Of a stretch of DNA of 64,000 bases, positions 51,042 through 61,040 are shown in pieces. The translations under genes were made by a program, and so were the position numbers. Within the stretch, counting starts at the first letter, position 1. Each line of letters opens with the position of its first letter. The notes beneath the pieces were generated by a model, which worked only from the letters and a program-made list of their open reading frames with translations, had not been told where the DNA came from and made no database searches. Source of the stretch: Actinomadura latina NBRC 106108 (GTDB lineage: Bacteria; Actinomycetota; Actinomycetes; Streptosporangiales; Streptosporangiaceae); assembly GCF_001552195.1 (NCBI RefSeq), contig NZ_BCQS01000003.1, positions 868,001-932,000 of the forward strand. The letters are read 5' to 3'.

Positions 51042-53297
51042 ATGTCGAAGACCGAAGCTCACCCCTTGCTCGATGGCCTCAACCCGCAGCAGCGCGCCGC
51101 CGTCGTGCACTCCGGCGGCCCCCTGCTCATCGTCGCGGGCGCAGGCTCGGGCAAGACGCGGGTGCTCACCCACCGCGTCGCCCACCTGCTCGGCGAGCGG
51201 GACGTGCACCCCGGCCAGATCCTCGCGATCACCTTCACCAACAAGGCCGCCGCCGAGATGAAGGAGCGCGTCGGCGCCCTCGTCGGGCCGCGCTCGCGCG
51301 CCATGTGGGTGATGACGTTCCACTCCGCGTGCGTGCGGATCCTGCGCCGCGAGGCCAAGCGCCTCGGCTTCCCCACGAGCTTCTCGATCTACGACCAGGC
51401 CGACGCGAACCGCCTCATGGCGCTCGTCTGCCGCGAGCTCGACCTCGACCCGAAGCGGTACCCGCCGAAGTCGTTCAGCGCGCAGGTGTCCAACCTGAAG
51501 AACGAGCTGATCGACTACGAGACGTTCAAGAACCGCGCGTCGACGCACATGGAGCAGACGCTCGCCGAGGCGTACGAGATGTACCAGGCGCGGCTCCAGC
51601 AGGCCGGCGCCATGGACTTCGACGACCTGATCATGATGACGGTCAACCTGCTGCAGGTGTTCCCGGAGGCCGCCGAGCACTACCGGCGGCGGTTCCGGCA
51701 CGTCCTCGTCGACGAGTACCAGGACACGAACCACGCGCAGTACGAACTCGTCCGCGAGCTGACGGCCCCGGTCGAGGGGGTGGGCGCGGCCGAGCTGTGC
51801 GTGGTCGGCGACGCCGACCAGTCGATCTACGCGTTCCGCGGCGCCACGATCCGCAACATCCTGGAGTTCGAGCGCGACTACCCGGACGCCACCACGATCC
51901 TCCTGGAGCAGAACTACCGCTCGACGCAGACGATCCTGTCCGCGGCCAACGCGGTCATCGAGCGCAACCCGCGTCCCCGGCCCAAACGGCTGTGGTCCGA
52001 CCAGGGCGAAGGCCCCAAGATCACCGGTTATGTGGCCGACAACGAGCACGACGAGGCCGCGTTCGTCGCCCACGAGGTCGACCGGCTCACCGACGACGGC
52101 GACGCCCGTCCCGGCGACGTCGCCGTCTTCTACCGCACCAACGCCCAGTCGCGCGTCTTCGAAGAGGTGTTCATCCGCGTCGGCCTGCCGTACAAGGTCG
52201 TCGGCGGCGTCCGCTTCTACGAGCGCAAGGAGATCCGCGACGCGCTCGCGTACCTGCGCTGCCTCGCCAACCCCGAGGACACGGTGTCGCTGCGGCGCAT
52301 CCTGAACGTCCCCAAGCGCGGCATCGGCGACCGCGCCGAAGCCTGCGTCGAGGCGTACGCGTCCCGCGAGCGGATCTCGTTCTGGCAGGCGCTCCGGGTG
52401 CCCGAGGACGTGCCGGGCATGGCGACCCGCTCGATCAACGCCGTCCGCGAGTTCGTCGCCCTGCTGGACGAGCTGCGCACCGCCGCCGGGACGCTCACCC
52501 CCGCCGACCTGATCACCGAGGTCCTCAAGGCCAGCGGCTACCTGGAGGAACTCCAGAACTCCAAGGACCCGCAGGACGAGACCCGCGTCGAGAACCTCCA
52601 GGAACTGGAGGCCGTCGCCCGCGAGTTCGAGGAGCGCCTCGACGGCGAGTCCGCCGAAGGCCGCCTCCCCGAGTTCCTGGAGCAGGTCGCCCTGGTGGCC
52701 GACGCCGACTCCATTCCCGGCGGCGCCAAGGGCGGTCCCGTCCCGCCCGGCGAGCAGCCCGCGGAGACCGACCAGGGCGTCGTCACCCTGATGACCCTGC
52801 ACACCGCGAAGGGCCTCGAATTCCCGGTCGTCTTCCTGACCGGCATGGAGGACGGCGTCTTCCCGCACCTGCGTGCCATGAGCAACCCGAAGGAGCTCGA
52901 AGAGGAGCGCCGCCTCGCCTACGTCGGCATCACCCGCGCCCGGCAGCGCCTCTACGTCTCCCGCGCCGCGATGCGCAGTTCCTGGGGGGCGCCGCAGGTC
53001 AACCCGCCGTCCCGCTTCCTCGGCGAAGTCCCCGCGACCCTCCTCGAGTGGGAGCGCGAAGCCTCGTCGACGTCCACCCCGGCGATGTCCCGGATGGCGG
53101 AGCGGCCCGGCACCCGCTCCCCGGGAAACCGCCCCGTCCCGTCCCTTTCCCCGGGCGACAAGGTCACCCACGACGCCTTCGGCCTCGGCACCGTCGTCTC
53201 CGTCTACGACCGGGGCGAGAAGGCCAGCGTCGACTTCGGCGGCGACTACGGCGTCCGCACCCTCGTCCTCCGCTTCGCCACCATCGAAAAGCTCTGA
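51042..53297 (+). CDS. pcrA: ATP-dependent DNA helicase PcrA (UvrD family)
   Basis: 3'-5' superfamily 1 helicase for repair and plasmid/replication fork processing, 751 residues. Motif I is AGAGSGKTRVLTHR, Ia TFTNKAAAEMKER, II VDEYQDTNHAQYE, III VVGDADQSIYAFRGA, IV QNYRS, V TLMTLHTAKGLEFPVVFL (in parts), and VI YVGITRARQRLYVS. The C-terminal Tudor-like RNA-polymerase-contact domain is present (GDKVTHDAFGLGTVVSVYD). GTG at 51039 is an alternative start; the transcript looks leaderless. Confidence 0.96.
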   Translation: MSKTEAHPLLDGLNPQQRAAVVHSGGPLLIVAGAGSGKTRVLTHRVAHLLGERDVHPGQILAITFTNKAAAEMKERVGALVGPRSRAMWVMTFHSACVRILRREAKRLGFPTSFSIYDQADANRLMALVCRELDLDPKRYPPKSFSAQVSNLKNELIDYETFKNRASTHMEQTLAEAYEMYQARLQQAGAMDFDDLIMMTVNLLQVFPEAAEHYRRRFRHVLVDEYQDTNHAQYELVRELTAPVEGVGAAELCVVGDADQSIYAFRGATIRNILEFERDYPDATTILLEQNYRSTQTILSAANAVIERNPRPRPKRLWSDQGEGPKITGYVADNEHDEAAFVAHEVDRLTDDGDARPGDVAVFYRTNAQSRVFEEVFIRVGLPYKVVGGVRFYERKEIRDALAYLRCLANPEDTVSLRRILNVPKRGIGDRAEACVEAYASRERISFWQALRVPEDVPGMATRSINAVREFVALLDELRTAAGTLTPADLITEVLKASGYLEELQNSKDPQDETRVENLQELEAVAREFEERLDGESAEGRLPEFLEQVALVADADSIPGGAKGGPVPPGEQPAETDQGVVTLMTLHTAKGLEFPVVFLTGMEDGVFPHLRAMSNPKELEEERRLAYVGITRARQRLYVSRAAMRSSWGAPQVNPPSRFLGEVPATLLEWEREASSTSTPAMSRMAERPGTRSPGNRPVPSLSPGDKVTHDAFGLGTVVSVYDRGEKASVDFGGDYGVRTLVLRFATIEKL

Positions 53298-53328
53298 TCC
53301 TCCGCGACGGCGTCCACCGGGAGGCCCC

Positions 53329-53871
53329 ATGTTCGCTCGCACGCTCGCCGACGGCGCCGAACTCCGTCCGCTGGAACCGTGGCAGGCGGCCGAGTTCGCC
53401 GAGCACGCGCGGAAGGTCCGTGCCGACATCCACGCCTACATCCCCTGGGCCCGGACGGTCGTGGACGAGGAGTCGGCCCGCGAACTGCTCCAGTCCTACG
53501 CCGCGAAGCAGGCCGCCGACAGGGGGCGCATCTACGGCATCTGGGTCGACGGCGTCCTCCAGGGCGGGACGGTCTTCCGGACGTTCGACGCCGAACGGGG
53601 CGTCTGCGAGGCGGGCGTCTGGCTGGCGGCCGGGGCGCGCGGGCGCGGGCTGGTCACGACGGCCGTCCGCCACATGATCGACTGGGCGTTCGGGACGCGG
53701 GGGCTGCACCGGGTCGAGTGGCTGTGCGACCCGCGCAACACCGCCAGCGCGGCCGTCGCGGAGCGGCTCGGCATGACGTGCGAGGGCATTCTGCGGGAGG
53801 CGTTCGTGCTGGACGGCGAGCGCAGGGATACCCAGGTCTGGGCCGTCCTCGCCGACGAGTGGAGCTCGTGA
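53329..53871 (+). CDS. GNAT family N-acetyltransferase (RimJ/RimL-like)
   Basis: Protein of 180 residues. It begins MFARTLADGAELRPLEPWQA; the acetyl-CoA motif is around GVWLAAGARGRGLVTTAVRHM. WAFGTRGLHRVEWLCDPRNTASAAVAERLGM (in parts) is typical of the RimL group that acetylates protein N-termini or small amines. Thirty-two bases after pcrA and probably co-transcribed. Confidence 0.85.
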   Translation: MFARTLADGAELRPLEPWQAAEFAEHARKVRADIHAYIPWARTVVDEESARELLQSYAAKQAADRGRIYGIWVDGVLQGGTVFRTFDAERGVCEAGVWLAAGARGRGLVTTAVRHMIDWAFGTRGLHRVEWLCDPRNTASAAVAERLGMTCEGILREAFVLDGERRDTQVWAVLADEWSS

Positions 53872-53968
53872 CTCCCGGGGGCTCACCGGTCACCGTCGCG
53901 TTCCCCACTGGCAAGCCGGGCGCCATCGCGACGCGCCGGTGGCGAAGCCCGGTCTACGAGCAGTCCGG

Positions 53969-55465
53969 CTAAGGGACGGGGAGGGGGCGTTCCAGGGCGG
54001 AGAGGGTGAGGAGGACGAGGGACGCCGTCCAGCCGAGGGGAGCGGGGCCGGCGGGCTTGCCGTCCGGCCCGACCTTCTCCGGGAGGACGCCCAGGGACGT
54101 GCGGTGGGCCCCGAGCCAGCCGAGCCGGCCGAGGGCCTCGTCCGGGCGGCCCGAGGCGGCCGAGTTCAGGCCGAAGAGGGCCGTTTCCGGGGTCCAGGCG
54201 ACGTCCGGGGTGCCGGACCAGCGCTCGCCCGGCAGCACGCCGCCGTTCGGCAGCGCCTGCCTGCGGGCGGCGTTCCCGATCGCGGCCGTGATCTCCGCGT
54301 CGGCCGGCGCGAACGGCGGGGCGAGGAACGTCACGGAGGTGTCCATCAGGCCGCCGAGGACGGGCGAGCGCGGGTAGCCGTACGGCGCGAACTGCCTGGC
54401 CACGGCGTCGGCGACGCGGTGCGCGGCGTGCTGCCACTCGGCGGCCTTGGCGGTGTCGCCGCGCAGCAGCGCGAGGTCCGCGGCGGACCGCAGGCCCGCG
54501 AGCACGGGGCCGACGACGCCGAGCGTCGGGCGCCGCGGGTCCTGCTCGCGGAGGGGGTCGCGCTCCCAGTAGTCGGACGAGGCGGGCGGCAGGCCCTCGG
54601 CGTCCAGGGAGCGCGCCAGGTGGTCGGCGGCGCGCCTCACCATCGGCCACAGGTCGGGCAGCTCGTCCGCGGGGCCGGTCTGGACGCGGTGGAACCAGGC
54701 CGCCCACAGCACCCAGCCGAGCGAGTCGAGCTGGGGCCGGCGGCCGTCGGCGACCGCCGTCCCGTCGGCGTTGTAGCGGGCGGCCCACATGCCGTTCCCG
54801 CTCTGCGCTCGGGCGAGGAAGCGCAGGACGCGGCGGGCCTCCGACGGGTGGCCGGTGACGGTGAACGCGGCGACGGCGAACGCCGAGTCGCGCGGCCAGC
54901 TGTACCGCCACTTGGTGTACCAGGAGGCGAGCGACGCCCCGTTCGGGCGGGTGAGGAGCCGCAGGTCGAGCAGAGCGCGCGCCGCCATGTCGCGGTAGGT
55001 CTGGTCCCTGCCGCCGGTCGGGACGGTGCCCTGCGACAGCCACGCGTTGTCCGACCGGACGGCCGTGGCGACGCGGGGGTCGGACGGCTTCACCGTGATG
55101 GGCGTGTCGCCGCCGGACGGGATGAGCCGGATGCGTCCGTCCGCGAGCCGGATGACCGAGCTGTCCGGCAGGTAGGCGGCCCCCTCGGCCTGCTCGGGGG
55201 AGAGCGGGACGCCGGCGAACGGCCAGCCGCCCCCGCCGATGAGCCCGGGACTCGCCCAGCCGGGGCTGGACGGTTCCGGTACGGTGGCGCCGCCGGTCGC
55301 GACGAGCGCGGCGACGATCAGCAGGGCGGCGGTGCGGCGGACGTTGCGCACGCCCGAGGCCCTGCGGGGTCTGGACCGCCTGAGGGGATGCGACGGCTGG
55401 ACGTGGACGGCCCGTAGGGGGACGGCGGCTGCGGGGGACGGGTCCCGTTCATCCGCCATCGCCAT
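53969..55465 (-). CDS. Exported GH15-like glycoside hydrolase (glucoamylase-type)
   Basis: Protein of 498 residues with a long basic N-terminus and a membrane or signal segment (TAALLIVAALVATGGA). The (alpha/alpha)6 barrel shows WYTKWRYSWPRDSAFAVAAF, LDSLGWVLWAAW and WTPETALFGLNSAA, the latter placing acidic catalytic candidates as in family 15. The substrate is not predictable. Divergent from sucC with 299 bases between; the region next to its start is unusually AT-rich. Confidence 0.75.
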   Translation of the reverse strand: MAMADERDPSPAAAVPLRAVHVQPSHPLRRSRPRRASGVRNVRRTAALLIVAALVATGGATVPEPSSPGWASPGLIGGGGWPFAGVPLSPEQAEGAAYLPDSSVIRLADGRIRLIPSGGDTPITVKPSDPRVATAVRSDNAWLSQGTVPTGGRDQTYRDMAARALLDLRLLTRPNGASLASWYTKWRYSWPRDSAFAVAAFTVTGHPSEARRVLRFLARAQSGNGMWAARYNADGTAVADGRRPQLDSLGWVLWAAWFHRVQTGPADELPDLWPMVRRAADHLARSLDAEGLPPASSDYWERDPLREQDPRRPTLGVVGPVLAGLRSAADLALLRGDTAKAAEWQHAAHRVADAVARQFAPYGYPRSPVLGGLMDTSVTFLAPPFAPADAEITAAIGNAARRQALPNGGVLPGERWSGTPDVAWTPETALFGLNSAASGRPDEALGRLGWLGAHRTSLGVLPEKVGPDGKPAGPAPLGWTASLVLLTLSALERPLPVP

Positions 55466-55764
55466 GCGTCCAGCCCCCTTTGCCGCACCCGCCGAAGCGA
55501 AATAAGTACATCAAACTATGTCAATTGGTTCATCCTCCTCACGAGCCACTCGTGCCCACCCCTCAGGATGAGACACCTTCCGCCCGGTGACACTTGCCTT
55601 CGAGAGGGGACACTCCGTGACATATGGACCCGGCGGCATCACCACGCAGGCGGGTTGACTAGGCTGCATCGACGGAGCGGACCGCAGAGTGCAGGCCGCA
55701 CGGAAACCCGTGCAGATCGCCGACTCGTGTGGTCTTTGGCTGTCGATCCGTTAAGGACGCCCTC
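55466..55764. other. Divergent region between the GH15-like gene and sucC
   Basis: No gene seen. An AT-rich patch at about 55500-55540 contains TTGACA on the minus strand. For sucC, TAGGCT at 55660-55665 is a candidate -10, giving a leader of about 93 bases with a small GCACGG/CCGTGC hairpin. Confidence 0.4.
55660..55665 (+). promoter_or_regulatory. Candidate sucCD -10 element
   Basis: TAGGCT fits the TANNNT pattern. The -35 is unclear. Confidence 0.35.
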
Positions 55765-56943
55765 GTGGACCTGTTCGAACACCAGGCGAAGGAACTCTTC
55801 GCCGAGTACGGGGTACCGGTGCCTACCGGCAAGGTCGCCCATACTCCCCAGGAAGCGCGCGCCATCGCGGAGGAGCTGTTCTCCGCGGGCAGCAAGAAGG
55901 TCGTGGTCAAGGCCCAGGTGAAGACCGGCGGCCGGGGCAAGGCCGGCGGCGTGAAGCTGGCCGACACGGCCGACGAGGCGGAGACGCTCGCCGGCCAGAT
56001 CCTCGGCATGGACATCAAGGGCCACACGGTCCACAAGGTCCTGATCGAGGAGGGGAGCGCGATCGCGCAGGAGTACTACTTCTCCTTCCTGCTCGACCGC
56101 GCCAACCGCACCTTCCTGTCCATCTGCTCCGTCGAGGGCGGCGTGGAGATCGAGGAGGTGCCGCACGACCGGCTGGCGCTGGTGCCGGTCTCGCCGCTGG
56201 ACGGCATCGACCGGGCCAAGGCCCGCGAGATCGCCGAGAAGGGCCGCCTCCCGGAGGAGGCCCTGGACGGAGCCGCCGAGCTGATCGAGCGGCTGTGGGC
56301 CGTGTTCAGCGACGAGGACGCCTCGCTCGTCGAGGTGAACCCGATGATCCTCACCGCCGACGGCCAGGTGAAGGCCCTCGACGGCAAGGTCACGCTGGAC
56401 GACAACGCCGGCTTCCGCCAGGACCACGACAAGTTCGAGGACAAGGCCGCCGCCGACCCGCTGGAGGCCGCGGCCAAGGCCAAGGACCTCAACTACGTGA
56501 AGCTGGACGGCAGCGTCGGCGTCATCGGCAACGGCGCGGGCCTGGTCATGTCGACCCTCGACGTCGTCGCCTACGCGGGCGAGCGGTTCGACGGCCAGAA
56601 GCCGGCGAACTTCCTCGACATCGGCGGCGGCGCGTCCGCCGAGGTGATGGCGAACGGGCTGGAGATCGTCCTGTCCGACGCGGCCGTCAAGTCGGTCTTC
56701 GTGAACGTCTTCGGCGGCATCACCGCCTGCGACGCCGTCGCGAACGGCATCGTCTCGGCCTACAAGCTGCTGGCCGACCGCGGTGAGTCCGTCGACCGCC
56801 CGCTCGTCGTCCGGCTGGACGGCAACAACGCCGAACTCGGGCGCAAGATCCTCAACGACGCGGCGCTGCCCGGCGTCCAGCAGGTCGACACCATGGACGC
56901 GGCGGCCGAGCGCGCCGCCGAACTCGCAGCGGCAGGTGCATGA
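55765..56943 (+). CDS. sucC: Succinyl-CoA synthetase beta subunit (ADP-forming)
   Basis: TCA-cycle enzyme subunit of 392 residues with an ATP-grasp fold. [20 protein letters not shown] opens it; [41 protein letters not shown] and [16 protein letters not shown] are conserved. GTG at 55765 with AAGGA eight bases upstream; the frame is open 12 codons further. Overlaps sucD by four bases. Confidence 0.96.
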   Translation: MDLFEHQAKELFAEYGVPVPTGKVAHTPQEARAIAEELFSAGSKKVVVKAQVKTGGRGKAGGVKLADTADEAETLAGQILGMDIKGHTVHKVLIEEGSAIAQEYYFSFLLDRANRTFLSICSVEGGVEIEEVPHDRLALVPVSPLDGIDRAKAREIAEKGRLPEEALDGAAELIERLWAVFSDEDASLVEVNPMILTADGQVKALDGKVTLDDNAGFRQDHDKFEDKAAADPLEAAAKAKDLNYVKLDGSVGVIGNGAGLVMSTLDVVAYAGERFDGQKPANFLDIGGGASAEVMANGLEIVLSDAAVKSVFVNVFGGITACDAVANGIVSAYKLLADRGESVDRPLVVRLDGNNAELGRKILNDAALPGVQQVDTMDAAAERAAELAAAGA

Positions 56944-57833
56944 GCATGGCCATCTGGCTCACCGAGAACAGCAAGATCATCGTCCAGGGCATCACGGGCT
57001 CCGAGGGCACCAAGCACGGCCGCCGGATGCTCGCGTCCGGCGCCCAGGTCGTCGGCGGCGTGAACGCCCGCAAGGCCGGCCAGACGGTCGACTTCGACGG
57101 CACCGTCCTCCCGGTGTTCGGCACCGTCAAGGAGGCCATGGAGGAGACCGGCGCGGACGTGTCGGTCGTGTTCGTCCCGCCGAAGTTCACCAAGGACGCC
57201 GTCGTCGAGGCGATCGACGCCGGGATCCCGCTCTGCGTGGTCATCACCGAGGGCATCCCGGTGCACGACACCGCCTACTTCTGGGCGTACGCCGAGAAGC
57301 ACGGCAACAAGACCCGCATCATCGGGCCGAACTGCCCCGGCATCGCGTCCCCCGGCAAGTCGAACGCGGGCATCATCCCGGCCGACATCACCACGCCGGG
57401 CCGCATCGGCCTCGTGTCCAAGTCGGGCACGCTGACCTACCAGATGATGTACGAGCTGCGCGACGTCGGCTTCACCACCTGCGTCGGCATCGGCGGCGAC
57501 CCCGTCATCGGGACGACCCACATCGACGCCCTCCAGGCGTTCCAGGACGACCCGGAGACCGACGCCATCGTGATGATCGGTGAGATCGGGGGCGACGCCG
57601 AGGAGCGCGCCGCCGCCTTCATCGAGAAGAACGTGACCAAGCCGGTCGTCGGCTACGTCGCCGGGTTCACCGCCCCCGAGGGCAAGACCATGGGCCACGC
57701 GGGCGCGATCGTGTCCGGCTCCGCCGGCACCGCGCAGGCGAAGAAGGAGGCCCTGGAGAAGGTCGGCGTCCGCGTCGGCAAGACCCCGAGCGAGACCGCC
57801 GTCCTCATGCGGGAGATCATGAAGAACCGCTGA
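56940..57833 (+). CDS. sucD: Succinyl-CoA synthetase alpha subunit
   Basis: Subunit of 297 residues binding CoA and carrying the phosphohistidine. [14 protein letters not shown], the [17 protein letters not shown] segment, [14 protein letters not shown], and the phospho-His motif [10 protein letters not shown] are present. ATG at 56940 overlaps the sucC stop (ATGA); a second ATG two codons later exists. Confidence 0.96.
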   Translation: MSMAIWLTENSKIIVQGITGSEGTKHGRRMLASGAQVVGGVNARKAGQTVDFDGTVLPVFGTVKEAMEETGADVSVVFVPPKFTKDAVVEAIDAGIPLCVVITEGIPVHDTAYFWAYAEKHGNKTRIIGPNCPGIASPGKSNAGIIPADITTPGRIGLVSKSGTLTYQMMYELRDVGFTTCVGIGGDPVIGTTHIDALQAFQDDPETDAIVMIGEIGGDAEERAAAFIEKNVTKPVVGYVAGFTAPEGKTMGHAGAIVSGSAGTAQAKKEALEKVGVRVGKTPSETAVLMREIMKNR

Positions 57834-57848
57834 TCCCGCGCGCACCGA

Positions 57849-57888
57849 AAAGACGCCCGAGCCGCCTCGCCGCGGCCCGGGCGTCTTT
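57849..57888 (+). terminator. sucCD terminator
   Basis: Perfect 11-base arms (AAAGACGCCCG / CGGGCGTCTTT) flank an 18-base loop and end in a T run, 16 bases after the sucD stop. Confidence 0.9.
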
Positions 57889-57987
57889 CGCGTCCGTCCG
57901 GTGCGTGGCGGCCCGGCGGCGCGACGACAAGGCGACACGCCGGGCGGGCGGGGCGTCCGGGGGCGGGCGTGGTGCCAGCATGGAGCG

Positions 57988-59745
57988 GTGAGCGACGAGA
58001 CCCCCGGGCGGCGTGCGAAGCGGGAGCCGGCGAAGGGCGGGCCCGGACGGGCCGGCGGACGGCCGCGGGCCGAGGCCGCCAGGGGGCAGCCGGCCGCCGC
58101 CATGGCGCGGCCGCTGTACGTGACCGGGCTGGTCGCGGCGCTGTGGTGCGTCGGGATCGGGCTCGCCGTGCTCACCACGATCACGCTCATCGGGTGGATC
58201 GCGGCGCCGAAGACCGCGCTCGGCCACGGCATGTCCGGGGTGTTCCGGACGGCCGTGAACTTCTGGCTCGTGTCCCACCACGCGGGCTTCTCCTACGGGC
58301 AGGGACGGGTCGGGCTGCTGCCGCTGGGCGTCCTCGTCCTGCCGGGCGTGCTGCTGTACCGGGGCGGCGGGTGGATGATCCGGGTCGCCGGGCTGCGGCA
58401 GCGTCCCCGGATCGCGGTCGTGCACGTGGCGGTCGCGCAGGCCGCGCCGTACGCGGGGCTGGCCGCGCTGCTCGCGCTCGCGGCCTCGTCGGAGGAGGTG
58501 CGGCCGTCGGCGTGGCAGGCGCTCATCGCGTGCTTCCTCGTCGCCGTCATCGCGGGCGGCCTCGGCGCCGCGCGGGCCGTGGTCGCCGCGCAGGTCGCGG
58601 CGGAGGCGAAGGGACGGCGGGTCCGGTCCGGGCTGGGCGCGCTGCTGCGGCTGCTGCCCGAGCGGCCCCGCTCGCTGGTGATCGGGGTGGCGGGCGCGCT
58701 CGGCGTGCTGCTCGCGTCCGGCGCGGTGCTCGTGGGCGCGGCGCTCGCCATGAACACGGCCGGCGCCGACGACCTCTACGGCATGCTCGCCCCCGGCGTC
58801 GTCGGCGGCGTCCTGCTGCTGCTCGTCGAGCTGGCCTTCCTGCCGAACGCGGTGATCTGGGGGATGGCCTACGCGGTCGGGCCGGGGTTCTCCGTCGGCG
58901 CAGGGACGAGCGTCTCGCCGACCGGGGTGTTCCTGGACATCGTCCCCGCGTTCCCGCCGCTCGCCGCGCTGCCGCAGCCCGGCCCGGCGCCGGCGCTGTC
59001 GCTGCTCGCGCTGGCCGCGCCGTTCGTCGCGGGCGCGGTCGGCGGCGTCCTCACGATCAGGTCGCTGCCGAGCCCGGTGGCGGAGGGCGCGCCGCTGTGG
59101 GGGTTCGTGTCGGGCGCGCTGACCGGTGCCGTGGCGGCCCTGCTCAGCGCGCTGTCCGGCGGGCCGCTCGGCGGCGGGCGGATGGCGACCGTGGGGCCGT
59201 CCGCCTGGCAGGTGGGGCTGCTGGCGGCCCTTGAGGTGGGCATCTCCGCGGCCATCGCGGCGTGGGTGGCGAACTGGATGGTGCTGCGGCGCCCGGCGCG
59301 CGCGGCCACCCGGAAGAGCAGGCCCGGGAAGGCGCCGAAGAGGCGCGTCCGGCCGAAGCCCGCGGCGGTGCCGCTGTCGGCCCCCGTCCCGGGCGACTAC
59401 GACCTGCCCGCGACGCCCGCGCCGAAGGCGCCGAGGGCCCCGCACGCGCCCGATCCGCTGGAGTTCGAAGAGGCCGACCCCGTCCTCGCCCCGCGCCGTC
59501 CCCGCCGCCGGAGCGATCCGCTGCCCGACCTCGCCGGAGAACGCCCCGGACCGAAACCGGCGCCACCGCCGTCACCGCCGGGCGACGGCACGATCGTCGT
59601 CGAGGGCCACATCGTGGACGACCCGGCTCCCGAGCCCGAGGAACCGCCCAGGCCCGTCCCGCCGCCCCGCGCGGACCCGAACCGCACCGAGAACCGCGGC
59701 GGCGCCATCTACGTCCTCCGCGAAGAACCCGAACGCGGCGACTAG
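57988..59745 (+). CDS. DUF6350 family multi-pass membrane protein
   Basis: Protein of 585 residues. Basic cytoplasmic N-terminus (1-38), then about nine to ten hydrophobic spans (for example GLVAALWCVGIGLAVLTTIT, LLPLGVLVLPGVLLY, ALGVLLASGAVLVGAALAM) to about residue 430. A long Pro/Arg-rich, likely disordered cytoplasmic tail follows. In actinomycetes this family sits between sucCD and purNH; its function is unknown. GTG start preferred; the frame is open to 57901. Confidence 0.82.
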   Translation: MSDETPGRRAKREPAKGGPGRAGGRPRAEAARGQPAAAMARPLYVTGLVAALWCVGIGLAVLTTITLIGWIAAPKTALGHGMSGVFRTAVNFWLVSHHAGFSYGQGRVGLLPLGVLVLPGVLLYRGGGWMIRVAGLRQRPRIAVVHVAVAQAAPYAGLAALLALAASSEEVRPSAWQALIACFLVAVIAGGLGAARAVVAAQVAAEAKGRRVRSGLGALLRLLPERPRSLVIGVAGALGVLLASGAVLVGAALAMNTAGADDLYGMLAPGVVGGVLLLLVELAFLPNAVIWGMAYAVGPGFSVGAGTSVSPTGVFLDIVPAFPPLAALPQPGPAPALSLLALAAPFVAGAVGGVLTIRSLPSPVAEGAPLWGFVSGALTGAVAALLSALSGGPLGGGRMATVGPSAWQVGLLAALEVGISAAIAAWVANWMVLRRPARAATRKSRPGKAPKRRVRPKPAAVPLSAPVPGDYDLPATPAPKAPRAPHAPDPLEFEEADPVLAPRRPRRRSDPLPDLAGERPGPKPAPPPSPPGDGTIVVEGHIVDDPAPEPEEPPRPVPPPRADPNRTENRGGAIYVLREEPERGD

Positions 59746-59771
59746 CCGGCGACTAGCCGGCCAGGGGGCGG

Positions 59772-60242
59772 CTAGAGCAGGTGCCCGTACTTGTCCATCC
59801 AGCCGGGGGGCAGGTCGAGCTTGTCCTCGATCTTCGGGTAGTACTCGTCGCGGCACGCCTGCTGGTCGGTGTGGGTGTTGGACGCGTTGACGCAGTCCCA
59901 GTAGCCGCTGAACTCGGTGCGCAGGAAGACCGCCATCCCGACCATCAGCACCGACATCGCCAGGCCGATCGCGCCCATCACCATGCCGGGGACGGCGCCG
60001 GGCACGGCGTCCGCCGTGCCGCGCGCCTGCCGCCGGGCCCTGATCCCGACGACGAGCGAGGCGACGCCCAGCACCAGGCCGAGCGGGTAGAAGAACAGGG
60101 AGGTCACCAGCGCGATGCCGCCGAGCCAGAGGGCCCGCACGCCGGTCTGCCGCGCCTCGGACGGTCCCGCGGGCGGCTCTCCCGCCGGCCGCCCGTCCGG
60201 GCGGTCATCGGGACGGGCCTCGCGGCCCCGCTGCTCGCTCAC
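59772..60242 (-). CDS. DUF4190-type small membrane protein
   Basis: Protein of 156 residues with a charged N-terminus (VSEQRGREARPDDRPDGRPA), two or three hydrophobic segments (LWLGGIALVTSLFFYPLGLV; GMVMGAIGLAMSVLMVGMAV) and an extracytoplasmic tail with two cysteines (WDCVNAS; QQACRDEYY). GTG at 60242 with AGGAGG nine bases upstream. Divergent from purN; function unknown. Confidence 0.75.
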   Translation of the reverse strand: MSEQRGREARPDDRPDGRPAGEPPAGPSEARQTGVRALWLGGIALVTSLFFYPLGLVLGVASLVVGIRARRQARGTADAVPGAVPGMVMGAIGLAMSVLMVGMAVFLRTEFSGYWDCVNASNTHTDQQACRDEYYPKIEDKLDLPPGWMDKYGHLL

Positions 60243-60350
60243 GTTTCGTTTCCTCCTGGCCCGTGGGTGCTGTCTGCGGTGAAGCGGCGCCGAGCCCGCC
60301 CGATAGGCTTCGTGGTGGCCGCACACCCCGTCAACGTCCACCTGGGAGTC

Positions 60351-61040
60351 ATGGTGTCCGCCCGGCTCGTCGTCCTCGTCTCCGGCGCGGGGACCAACCT
60401 ACAAGCGCTGCTCGACGCGTGCGCGGATCCAGCCTACGGGGCGGAAGTCGTGGCCGTGGGCGCGGACCGCCCCGATATCGCGGGAACCGAACGCGCAGAG
60501 CGTGTGGGTTTGCCCACTTTTACGGTCTGCATCCCGGATTTCCCGTCCCGGGACGGCTGGGACGCGGCGCTGACCGAGGCCGTCGCGAAGCACGAACCCG
60601 ACCTCGTCGTCTCCGCCGGCTTCATGAAGATCCTCGGCCCGCGCTTCCTGGCGCGGTTCGGCGGCCGGACGGTCAACACCCACCCCGCGCTGCTGCCCTC
60701 CTTCCCCGGCGCCCACGCCGTACGGGACGCCCTGGCGTACGGCGTGAAGGTCACGGGCTGTACGGTTCACTTCGTCGACGAAGGCGTGGACACCGGACCC
60801 GTCATCGCCCAGGAGACCGTTCCCGTGGGCTGGCATGACGACGAAGACTCCCTGCACGAGCGGATCAAGCAGGTGGAGCGCCGGCTCCTCGTCGACGTCG
60901 TCGGACGGCTCGCCCGCGACGGCTGGACCACGCGCGGCAGGCGGGTCTCCATGAAGTGCGGGACCTGCGGTGATGCGTCCGACAGGGATTCTTCCGACGA
61001 CCATGAGGGGAGCTCGGCCGGTGAGTCGGGTGGCGATTAG
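60351..61040 (+). CDS. purN: Phosphoribosylglycinamide formyltransferase (PurN)
   Basis: Third step of purine synthesis, using 10-formyl-THF. The core has [20 protein letters not shown], the active-site [18 protein letters not shown] and [20 protein letters not shown] at 60351 is taken. A TAGGCT -10-like hexamer at 60304-60309 would favour a leaderless GTG at 60315, adding 12 residues. The C-terminus is extended beyond the usual end by about 29 residues ([20 protein letters not shown]), acidic with a CxxC pair, and overlaps purH by 20 bases. Confidence 0.93.
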   Translation: MVSARLVVLVSGAGTNLQALLDACADPAYGAEVVAVGADRPDIAGTERAERVGLPTFTVCIPDFPSRDGWDAALTEAVAKHEPDLVVSAGFMKILGPRFLARFGGRTVNTHPALLPSFPGAHAVRDALAYGVKVTGCTVHFVDEGVDTGPVIAQETVPVGWHDDEDSLHERIKQVERRLLVDVVGRLARDGWTTRGRRVSMKCGTCGDASDRDSSDDHEGSSAGESGGD

